From NCBI GenBank assembly GCA_934772445.1, contig CAKVMJ010000043.1, positions 1-5,866 of the forward strand: DNA of 5,866 bases. Direction: 5' to 3'. Below the pieces are notes generated by a model that was given only the letters and a program-made list of their open reading frames with translations, did no database searches and was not told the origin of the DNA. Positions 1-4,941 of the stretch are shown here, piece by piece (the stretch's first letter is position 1; every line of letters starts with the position of its first letter). A program made the position numbers and the translations under genes. This DNA is from an uncultured Clostridia bacterium. Lineage in GTDB: Bacteria; Bacillota; Clostridia; Christensenellales; UBA1242.

Positions 1-122
1 CAAGAAACACTTGCATTTATTCCAACTTTACCAGCAGTAGCTGCATAGATAACAAATGTCATTATTGCCATAACAAGTGTTACTGCAATTACCATTGAAA
101 CTATTTTAGTACTCTTCTTCAT
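1..122 (-). CDS. Exported protein, N-terminal fragment (cut by window edge)
   Basis: Forty codons are visible, starting at the ATG at 122-120 and running off the left edge. The start is MKKSTKIVSMVIAVTLVMAI: a Lys-rich head, then a hydrophobic core at about residues 7-26. Small residues follow (YAATAG, 26-31) and could hold a signal peptidase I site. There is no lipobox Cys and no prepilin motif, so a Sec signal peptide or signal anchor is the best reading. After it comes GKVGINASVS, an alternating pattern that suggests the first beta-strand of an extracellular domain. An AAGGA ribosome site lies about 10 bases upstream. An overlapping ATG six bases earlier is in another frame and stops after seven codons. 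The gene has its own promoter near 182-209. Similar short N-termini occur on many beta-rich exported proteins of Firmicutes, but the function cannot be told from this fragment. Confidence 0.75.
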   Translation of the reverse strand, partial: MKKSTKIVSMVIAVTLVMAIMTFVIYAATAGKVGINASVS

Positions 123-152
123 TTCTCATTTTCCTTTTTGTTTAGATTATCC

Positions 153-171
153 TATCCACAACCTATGGATA
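153..171 (-). other. Small hairpin in the 5' leader of the exported-protein gene
   Basis: TATCCA and TGGATA form a perfect 6-bp inverted repeat with a 7-base loop. It lies between the predicted transcription start (about 175) and the ribosome site of the gene starting at 122. No U-tract follows, so it is not a terminator. It may stabilise the leader or have no role. The arms also resemble DnaA boxes with one mismatch each, but nothing else suggests an origin. Confidence 0.35.
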
Positions 172-181
172 AGATTGTTTT

Positions 182-209
182 TATATAATTTATATTATTT
201 TTCAGTCAA
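182..209 (-). promoter_or_regulatory. Predicted sigma-A promoter for the exported-protein gene
   Basis: On the minus strand the -35 box is TTGACT (209-204, 5 of 6 to consensus). After a 16-base spacer comes TATATA (187-182); shifting by one base gives ATATAA with 17. Transcription would start near 175, leaving a leader of about 50 bases. The region is very AT-rich, so the exact -10 is uncertain, but the -35 is good. Confidence 0.5.
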
Positions 210-224
210 GTAAATTTCGCTTGA
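206..224. promoter_or_regulatory. Near-palindrome overlapping the -35 box (possible operator)
   Basis: The 19-base stretch TCAAGTAAATTTCGCTTGA has dyad symmetry in 7 of 9 base pairs, with TCAAG and CTTGA as perfect outer arms. It overlaps the -35 box of the promoter at 182-209, where a repressor would block RNA polymerase. Short dyads are common in AT-rich DNA, so this is suggestive only. No regulator gene is in the window. Confidence 0.25.
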
Positions 225-413
225 TTTAAAAATATTTAAGATTTTTTTAAATTTTGTTTCATTTCTATGGTATTTATATAAATTTAATAAATATCTAATG
301 AAGGTTTCTTTATAGGCTTTCTTATTCGATAAAGTTTTAATATTCAACTATATTTACTAATTTTTTATTTAATAAGGTTTTAAATTCGTAATATGATACT
401 AATATATTTAGAT
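225..413. other. Non-coding AT-rich gap
   Basis: This is the rest of the 290-base gap between the exported-protein gene and the terminator of the 149-residue membrane protein gene. It is very AT-rich with stops in all frames. I see no gene with a ribosome site, no tRNA-like structure and no strong terminator or repeat here. Confidence 0.6.
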
Positions 414-455
414 AAAAAAGGCTTTAACCTTAAATTTATAAGATTAAAGCTTTTT
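414..455 (-). terminator. Rho-independent terminator of the 149-residue membrane protein gene
   Basis: Immediately after the TAA stop at 459-457, the minus strand forms a long stem, AAAAAGCTTTAATCTT against AAGGTTAAAGCCTTTTTT. The loop is eight bases, with one bulged C and one G-U pair. The right arm ends in a run of six T. The plus strand also ends in a T run, so it could work weakly in both directions, although no plus-strand gene lies just upstream. Confidence 0.8.
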
Positions 456-456
456 A

Positions 457-906
457 TTAAGCCACAAGAGGCAAAATGATACCTAAAACAACAACTAGCA
501 AACAAACTATATATAAAACTTTCCAAACAGTTTGTTTCTTTGCAACATATCTCCAAGCAAGACAGCTTGCCAAAACAATAAGCATAGCAGTTGCTAAGCC
601 TTGAAGAGCATTGATAACCTTTAATTGAACCTTGCAAGCACCCAATATGGCTGATACCAAATAAATAATTGCAACTGCACAAACAGTATAGAAAGCAATT
701 TTATTTATTCCCCAAAATCTTAAACCTGAACCAGAATTTGATGATTTCCTATTAGTTGAGGTTGATTTTTGAGTTTGCTCAGATTTTTTAGGAGCAGAAG
801 ATTTAGATTGAGTAGGCTTTTTTGTTGAACTAGTTTTAGTTTGAGTTGATTTTGCTGAACTTGTCTTTTTAGTTTCAGACTTACCACTAGAACTTTTAGT
901 TGCCAT
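457..906 (-). CDS. Small membrane protein with Lys/Ser/Thr-rich N-terminal tail, unknown function
   Basis: This 149-residue protein has two clear parts. Residues 1-65 are low complexity, almost only Lys, Ser, Thr, Gln, Pro and Ala, strongly basic and probably disordered. Residues 69-91, 97-118 and 127-148 are three hydrophobic segments separated by short basic turns (for example YVAKKQ at 120-125), so the C-terminal half is a small three-helix membrane domain. The tail is basic, so by the positive-inside rule it should lie in the cytoplasm, where it could touch nucleic acid, ribosomes or acidic lipid. That is inference. There is no signal peptide, lipobox or catalytic motif. The start is firm: AAGGAGG at 920-914 lies seven bases from the ATG at 906, behind a good promoter (935-963). 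A terminator directly follows, so it is a single-gene unit. I do not recognise a named family. Confidence 0.85.
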   Translation of the reverse strand: MATKSSSGKSETKKTSSAKSTQTKTSSTKKPTQSKSSAPKKSEQTQKSTSTNRKSSNSGSGLRFWGINKIAFYTVCAVAIIYLVSAILGACKVQLKVINALQGLATAMLIVLASCLAWRYVAKKQTVWKVLYIVCLLVVVLGIILPLVA

Positions 907-934
907 AAATAATCCTCCTTAAAAAACTTATTAA

Positions 935-963
935 ATTATACTCAATTTAATTACAAATTGCAA
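935..963 (-). promoter_or_regulatory. Predicted sigma-A promoter of the 149-residue membrane protein gene
   Basis: On the minus strand the -35 box is TTGCAA (963-958), then 17 bases, then a perfect TATAAT (940-935). Transcription would start near 928, giving a leader of roughly 20 bases that contains the AAGGAGG ribosome site at 920-914. Spacing and -10 are ideal, so moderate to strong constitutive expression is likely. Confidence 0.75.
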
Positions 964-1242
964 AGATTTTCTACAACTTTTTCATTTATTCTATATAAAT
1001 ATTATTAAAATGATTTTTAATCTTAATAATTAATTTTGTAATCTTTATACTAAACATTTTCTCTCCATTTTAACTTTTTATTTTCAAATCAAGTTTTCAC
1101 TAATATATCTATCCTCAAAAGGATACCATAAAAACAAAAAAAAAATCAATCTATTTATAATTATACTTTTAAACACAAAAAAATTAAACTCCTATACAAT
1201 TTCCAAAAGTTTTACTAAATTAATGTAATTTATTTTAATTTA
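964..1242. other. Divergent intergenic region, mostly empty
   Basis: This lies between two divergent promoters, one for the membrane protein gene and one for the alkaline phosphatase. It is very AT-rich with homopolymer runs, including ten A at about 1136-1145. No reading frame with a ribosome site is seen. The only structure is a small hairpin at 1110-1125, TATCCT and AGGATA around a CAAA loop, with no U-tract. The part just before the phosphatase promoter (1211-1246) shows loose 10-base periodicity. Confidence 0.55.
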
Positions 1243-1251
1243 TGTTATAAT
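1243..1251 (+). promoter_or_regulatory. Extended -10 promoter of the alkaline phosphatase gene
   Basis: TGTTATAAT is a perfect TGn-TATAAT extended -10 element. No good -35 box is found 16-18 bases upstream (the region reads AAATTAATGTAA). That is typical of extended -10 promoters or of promoters that need an activator such as PhoP/PhoB. Transcription would start near 1258, giving a leader of about 20 bases with AAGGAGA at 1266-1272. Confidence 0.65.
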
Positions 1252-1277
1252 ACCTAAAAATTACTAAGGAGATTATT

Positions 1278-2399
1278 ATGTCTAAGAAGTTAAAAATCTT
1301 TTTAAATGTTTTAATTATGAGTGTTATAGTTATCTCTCTAACAATTGGCGGTTGGCTAATTGGGTTATCTATAAGCAGAAGAGATACTAATTATAATTTT
1401 GACCTACTTAAAGGTAGCGTTACAAAATCCATATTATTTATTGGCGATGGTATGGGTGAAAACCACATAAAAACCACCAGTGCTTATTACGAAAAAGATT
1501 TGTTCCTAACTTCTCTTCCCTATAACGGAAAGATTACAACCTATTCTAATAGTTTAGTTTCCCCAACGGATAGTGCTGCAGCTGGAAGTGCTTTATCCAC
1601 TGGCAAGAAATATAATAACAAAGAAGTTGCAAGGCACAATGGAGAAGATATAAAGTCTATAAGCGAGTATGCTAAAGAAAAAGGCTTAGGTGTTGGCATT
1701 GTTACAACAGATAGTTTGAGCGGTGCAACCCCAGCAAGTTTTTCATCTCACGCAAACAAGCGAGGCGATACAGAAGATATAATCAAAGGTCAATTAAATA
1801 GCAATATAGATTTATTTATGGGTGGAGGATTTGATACATATAAAGATTATAAGCAACAATTTGGGGATAAAGGCTATAAAACTGCTGAAACTTTAGAAAA
1901 TCTTACTTATTCTTATGAAAAAGTGTTTGCTTGCTTTAATAATGTTGTTGCAGAAGCTGGAGATTATTCAAGCCCAACATTGCAAATGATGACAACTTAT
2001 GCAATAGGATTTATGGAAGAAAACTTCCCTCAAGGATATTTTATTATGATTGAAGGTGCACATATAGATAAAATGAGCCATTCAAATGATATTTTTAAAA
2101 TGGTTTCATATTTGAATAGTTTTGATGAAAGCATTAAAATTGCCTACGATAAACTAAAAGACCAAAACATTTCCATAACAATCACTGCAGATCACGAAAC
2201 TGGCGGACTTTACTTTAATAATGAAACGAAAACCTTAATAGATAACAAAATGTTTACAACTAGCGGTCATACAAGTGCAGATGTTCCATATTATTTCTTT
2301 ATTAATCCAAATAAAGAATTGAAAATAGATAAAATTCTTCCAAAAAAGATGGATAACACAGATATTTTCAAATTAAATAAATCTTTATTAAATCTTTAA
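1278..2399 (+). CDS. Membrane-anchored alkaline phosphatase (PhoA family)
   Basis: Hydrolyses phosphate monoesters outside the cytoplasm using two Zn and one Mg, releasing phosphate for uptake. The 373-residue protein is shorter than the roughly 450-470 residues of well-studied homologues. Residues 8-30 form one hydrophobic segment, followed by SISRRD; no lipobox or clear cleavage site is seen, so an N-terminal membrane anchor is likely. Active-site motifs appear in family order: GDGMG (metal ligand D57), TDSAAAG (nucleophile S99 with D98), TPAS (T151), H158 and R162 (phosphate-binding Arg), EGAHIDKMSH (E259, D264, K265, H268), TADHETGG (D305, H306) and SGHTS (H331). The position of E. coli Asp153 is Gly149. 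The start ATG sits six bases after AAGGAG. It is the only plus-strand gene here, a single-gene unit with its own extended -10 promoter and terminator. Control by phosphate starvation is plausible but not proven by the sequence. Confidence 0.95.
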   Translation: MSKKLKIFLNVLIMSVIVISLTIGGWLIGLSISRRDTNYNFDLLKGSVTKSILFIGDGMGENHIKTTSAYYEKDLFLTSLPYNGKITTYSNSLVSPTDSAAAGSALSTGKKYNNKEVARHNGEDIKSISEYAKEKGLGVGIVTTDSLSGATPASFSSHANKRGDTEDIIKGQLNSNIDLFMGGGFDTYKDYKQQFGDKGYKTAETLENLTYSYEKVFACFNNVVAEAGDYSSPTLQMMTTYAIGFMEENFPQGYFIMIEGAHIDKMSHSNDIFKMVSYLNSFDESIKIAYDKLKDQNISITITADHETGGLYFNNETKTLIDNKMFTTSGHTSADVPYYFFINPNKELKIDKILPKKMDNTDIFKLNKSLLNL

Positions 2400-2453
2400 G
2401 TAAATACAACTAAAATTTTAATCAAAATTTATAGAATTTCACATAAAAAACAT

Positions 2454-2480
2454 AAAAAGCCGATTTCTCGGTTTTTTTCT
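2454..2480 (+). terminator. Rho-independent terminator of the alkaline phosphatase gene
   Basis: AAAAAGCCGA pairs with TCGGTTTTTT across a TTTC loop, with one G-U pair, followed by a T run broken by one C. It lies about 55 bases after the phosphatase stop codon. On the minus strand the same hairpin has a GAAA tetraloop, one A-C mismatch and a fair T run, so it probably also stops transcripts from the converging DUF11-like genes that end right beside it. Confidence 0.85.
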
Positions 2481-2693
2481 TTAAAACATACATTTAAAAA
2501 TAAGCATTAAATATCTTATATCAAAACATCTATTACAACAGCAACATTCTCTCCCCTCTTTAGGTTTTGGCACATAAACTTTGGTTATAGGTTTTGGATA
2601 AGCAAAAAATATTAGTTCGTTGCTTTTAAATAGTTCTTCAATTCCATCTTGTTTGCAAGTAATAAAAGATTGAGTTTTTATTTCTCTTGCCAT
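2481..2693 (-). pseudogene. Second DUF11-like gene of a tandem pair, probably frameshifted remnant
   Basis: Seventy codons are open from ATG 2693-2691 to TAA 2483-2481. Another possible start, TTG at 2702-2700, would overlap the tail of the upstream gene and has no better ribosome site. Residues 1-32 (MAREIKTQSFITCK, then DGIEELFKSNELIFF) show the strand-turn-strand and SN pattern seen at the start of DUF11-type proteins such as the upstream neighbour. From about residue 47 the frame turns into ECCCCNRCF, then hydrophobic residues, with no resemblance to anything. In the +1 frame the same DNA encodes LKRGENVAVVIDVLI and stops at 2518-2516. That matches the out-of-frame tail of the upstream gene position by position. 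I infer an internal deletion or indel that removed the domain core and shifted the frame. The start codon lies one base after the upstream tail stop, suggesting coupled translation. A real small Cys-rich protein is the less likely reading. Confidence 0.5.
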
Positions 2694-2694
2694 A

Positions 2695-2930
2695 CTAATC
2701 AATTATAACTTCAAAGGTTACTGTGATTTCTGTATTTGGTTGCAAATCATCTCAATAGTAATCTCATCATTAGGTAAACCAAATGTTTTTGAAGAAGATA
2801 ATACTTTTTCAAGCGATGTGGTCATATTTTCAATGCTTACCACATTACTACTAGCACTACTCTCAACTTCCGATTGGTCTGGTAATATATATTTGAAAGT
2901 TATATTAGATGTGTTTGTTATTTTTGCCAT
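2695..2930 (-). pseudogene. First DUF11-like gene of a tandem pair, frameshifted with internal deletion
   Basis: The open frame starts MAKITNTSNITFKY at ATG 2930-2928 and ends early at TAA 2720-2718. An in-frame ATG nine codons upstream (2957) has no ribosome site, and family N-termini usually begin like MAKITN, so 2930 is preferred. Residues 1-60 carry the usual pre-domain pattern (ITNTSNITFKY, SSASSN, TTSLEKVLSSSKT, PNDEITIE), as in proteins of the DUF11/TIGR01451 type. A full domain would continue with some 40-50 residues (TITNNG-like strands). Instead the reading frame goes to MICNQIQKSQ and stops. In the -1 frame the DNA reads DDLQPNTEITVTFEVIID and stops at 2697-2695, the standard last strand of such a domain. 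I infer a deletion joining GAGATG to GATGATTTG at about 2746-2756, with short GATGA repeats nearby. No signal peptide is present. No convincing promoter is seen between it and the exporter terminator. Confidence 0.6.
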
Positions 2931-2994
2931 AAATTCTACTTTTGTAAGAAACTTCATCTAACACATAATAAGAAAGGTATAAATTTATGTTTAC

Positions 2995-3027
2995 AAAAAA
3001 ATAAAGGCTATTTTTTTCTAGCCTTTA
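2995..3027 (-). terminator. Rho-independent terminator of the ABC exporter operon
   Basis: On the minus strand TAAAGGCTA pairs with TAGCCTTTA over an eight-base loop, followed by seven T (3001-2995). The left arm and loop are the last codons and stop of the permease (KARKK-stop at 3008), so terminator and coding end overlap. The plus strand also gives a perfect stem, but an A run sits upstream and no U-tract follows. Confidence 0.85.
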
Positions 3028-3904
3028 AAACATTTATTAAAATATACGCACCAATTAATATTAATATAGTACCAACTAAAACTCCGTACATTGCACCAAT
3101 ACTAACATTGTGTCCGAAAAACGAAATATTACAATCCACGCTTTTCTTTATTCCTTCCACCACCTCGTTTGGAAAACCTGTTTTATTCATCTCTCTATAA
3201 ACTCCAGCCAATGCGTGGTTTCTTAAAAGCGATGTACCATAAGTTCCGGGAAGCAGAGATAAGGCGTTTTGAAGCCCTGTTCCAAATTGAGAAATTGGCA
3301 TATATGCTCCGCAAATAAATCCATAACCCGCACTTACCACTGTTCCCACAGCACTTGCTTGACCATTTGTATTTAAAAACACATTTATAACGGAAGAGAT
3401 AACTGTACCAAACATTGTAAGCAAGAATACATCTAATATAACTAGCAACACATCTACAAAACTCATATACCAACCGATTAGTGCGATATATCCAAGACAT
3501 ACTGCTGTGGCTGTTAGGTTTATTATAATCGTTGTTAGAAGCGTGGAAACATAATAAGATAATGCAAGGGTGGATTTTTTAACTGGTGTTACAGAAAAAT
3601 CTTTTCTTGCACCATTTAATTTATCTTGCACCATTATCAAATTTGAACAAAATGCAACTGTTACACAGCTCACTGCCAAAAGCGAGGAGATTAATTGTCC
3701 GCCAACCATTCCCTCAATTAATTTACTATCTACCGAAAAGCCATCTGGTATGTTTGAAGCAAAACTATCTCTAAAAATCTTAGCCAAAAATGTGGCATAT
3801 AAAACAAGCAGAATTAAAGGAGTTATTAAAGATGTAAATAACATTCCCTTATCTTTAAAAAATAATTTTGTATTTCTTCTAGTAAGTGTTAGAAATGTAT
3901 TCAT
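3008..3904 (-). CDS. ABC-2 type exporter, permease subunit
   Basis: Membrane half of an ABC exporter, partner of the ATPase encoded just upstream. The 298-residue protein has six likely membrane helices: about 21-43, 68-92, 113-143, 148-174, 183-205 and 269-293. A basic cytoplasmic N-terminus (RRNTKLFFKDKG, 9-20) precedes helix 1. The cytoplasmic loop NGARKDFSVTPVKKS (97-111) and the segment LLPGTYGTSLLRNH (217-230) between helices 5 and 6 are typical of ABC-2 permeases of the DrrB/NodJ type. Its ATG overlaps the ATPase stop by one base (TAATG), and the ribosome site GGAGGAG lies in the last ATPase codons, so translation is coupled. Homologues export drugs, antibiotics, lipids or polysaccharides; the substrate here cannot be read from sequence. 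No regulator or immunity gene is adjacent. Confidence 0.92.
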   Translation of the reverse strand: MNTFLTLTRRNTKLFFKDKGMLFTSLITPLILLVLYATFLAKIFRDSFASNIPDGFSVDSKLIEGMVGGQLISSLLAVSCVTVAFCSNLIMVQDKLNGARKDFSVTPVKKSTLALSYYVSTLLTTIIINLTATAVCLGYIALIGWYMSFVDVLLVILDVFLLTMFGTVISSVINVFLNTNGQASAVGTVVSAGYGFICGAYMPISQFGTGLQNALSLLPGTYGTSLLRNHALAGVYREMNKTGFPNEVVEGIKKSVDCNISFFGHNVSIGAMYGVLVGTILILIGAYILINVLKARKK

Positions 3905-4815
3905 TAATTCTCTCCTCCTTCCAATTTCTTACCTGTTACAGATAAGAAAACATCATCCATTTTTCCTTTTGTTATCTCGAAATCTTCAAATATTTCTGGA
4001 TTTTTCAAAATTAAATCTCTAGCCTTAGATGTGTTTGGAACTTCAATTCTAATTCCCTCTTTTAAAACTTCATACGGCATTTTTAAATTTTTGATTTGCT
4101 TTTCATCAACACCATAGATTGTGATAAAATCCCCAGTATATTTGTTTTTCAATTCTAAAGGTGTTCCTTCTGCAACAATTTTGCCTTTATCTAGAATAAC
4201 AACATAATCTGCATCCACAGTTTCTTCCATATAATGCGTGGTTAAGAAAACTGTCATTTTTTCCTTCTTTCTAAGAGAATTTATAACATTCCAAAGTTTC
4301 TTTCTGGTTTGTGGGTCAAGACCTGTGGTTGGCTCATCAAGTATTAAAATTTTAGGGTCGTGAATAAGTGCTCTTGCCACATCTATTCTTCTTCTTTGCC
4401 CACCAGATAGTTTATTAACTTGCCTATTCAATAAATCTTCAAAATCTAGCAACTTTGCCAGCTTTAAAATTCTTTCTTTTGCATCTAACCCAACAATTCC
4501 ATATAGGCTAGCTCTTGATTCTAAATTATCTTTAACCGATAAAACTCCATCTAAAACAGAGTTTTGAAATACAACTCCAAGTTCTTTAGATATATTCACA
4601 AAGTCCTTTTCAATATTCATGCCATCAACAATCACTTCGCCCAAGTCCTTAGATAAAGTTCCGCAGATGATTGAAATCGTAGTGCTTTTCCCTGCCCCGT
4701 TTTCACCTAAGAATGCAAACAATTCACCCTTATTTACTCTAAAAGATATATTATTAACCGCTTTTATATTCCCAAATGATTTTTTTAAGTTGTTTATTTC
4801 AATTATATGTTCCAA
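3904..4815 (-). CDS. ABC-2 type exporter, ATP-binding subunit (DrrA-like)
   Basis: Cytoplasmic ATPase that drives the ABC-2 permease encoded next. The 303 residues hold a complete nucleotide-binding domain: Walker A GENGAGKST (37-45), Q-loop Gln84 in VVFQNS, signature LSGGQRRR (136-143), Walker B ILILDEPTTGLD (156-167) and switch His194 in TTHYMEE. Residues 225-303 form an extra C-terminal domain ending ITKGKMDDVFLSVTGKKL. This matches the 'DVFLxLTG' ending of DrrA-type ATPases (DUF4162 region) found in drug and antibiotic exporters. The start codon is TTG at 4815-4813: no in-frame ATG or GTG lies upstream, the first residues (EHIIEINNLKKSFG) fit the family, and AAGGA lies eight bases before it. 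A promoter sits at 4843-4871. The weak start codon may hold down expression. No missing key residue is seen. Confidence 0.95.
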   Translation of the reverse strand: MEHIIEINNLKKSFGNIKAVNNISFRVNKGELFAFLGENGAGKSTTISIICGTLSKDLGEVIVDGMNIEKDFVNISKELGVVFQNSVLDGVLSVKDNLESRASLYGIVGLDAKERILKLAKLLDFEDLLNRQVNKLSGGQRRRIDVARALIHDPKILILDEPTTGLDPQTRKKLWNVINSLRKKEKMTVFLTTHYMEETVDADYVVILDKGKIVAEGTPLELKNKYTGDFITIYGVDEKQIKNLKMPYEVLKEGIRIEVPNTSKARDLILKNPEIFEDFEITKGKMDDVFLSVTGKKLEGGEN

Positions 4816-4842
4816 ATCTTCAATCCTTCTTCTATTTTCAAT

Positions 4843-4871
4843 AGTATATTATTTAGATCTCTATTAGTCAA
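4843..4871 (-). promoter_or_regulatory. Sigma-A promoter of the ABC exporter operon
   Basis: On the minus strand TTGACT (4871-4866) is followed by exactly 17 bases and TATACT (4848-4843), five of six matches in each box. Transcription would start near 4836, giving a leader of about 20 bases with AGAAGGA before the TTG start. No clear operator dyad overlaps it, so constitutive expression is possible. Confidence 0.8.
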
Positions 4872-4889
4872 TTAAATTGAATATGGCAT

Positions 4890-4925
4890 AAAAAAATATT
4901 CTCCTTTATTTAGAAGAATATTTTT
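4890..4925 (-). terminator. Rho-independent terminator of the surface protein gene
   Basis: On the minus strand AAAAATATTCTTC pairs with GGAGAATATTTTT over TAAATAAA, with one U-G pair, and a seven-T run overlaps the outer right arm. The U-G pair becomes an A-C mismatch on the plus strand, so the structure is tuned for the minus-strand gene ending at 4942. It separates that gene from the exporter promoter about 20 bases further on. Confidence 0.85.
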
Positions 4926-4941
4926 ATTTTCAATAAATCTA

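Noticed and set aside
151..172. DnaA boxes or replication origin (CTATCCACA and TTATCCATA)
   Set aside because: There are only two one-mismatch copies forming a leader hairpin downstream of a promoter, with no dnaA/dnaN genes or box cluster.
380..682. Cys-rich minus-strand open frame overlapping the 149-residue gene
   Set aside because: It is a shifted-frame shadow that runs through the terminator and lacks a ribosome site; the 149-residue frame has promoter, ribosome site and membrane helices.
2740..2760. Programmed -1 frameshift in the first DUF11-like gene
   Set aside because: There is no X-XXY-YYZ slippery heptamer and no clear downstream pseudoknot, and the domain core is missing, so a deletion explains it better.
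2740..2961. Plus-strand frame of 73 residues with hydrophobic segments
   Set aside because: It is antisense to the DUF11-like gene, whose residue pattern is recognisable, and has no ribosome site.
3570..4022. Long open frame on the plus strand opposite the exporter genes
   Set aside because: It lies antisense to the permease and the ATPase end, both strongly supported by motifs, and has no ribosome site or family resemblance.
4619..4867. Plus-strand open frame across the ATPase start and its promoter
   Set aside because: It mirrors the conserved Walker A region of the ATPase and crosses its promoter, with no plausible protein features.
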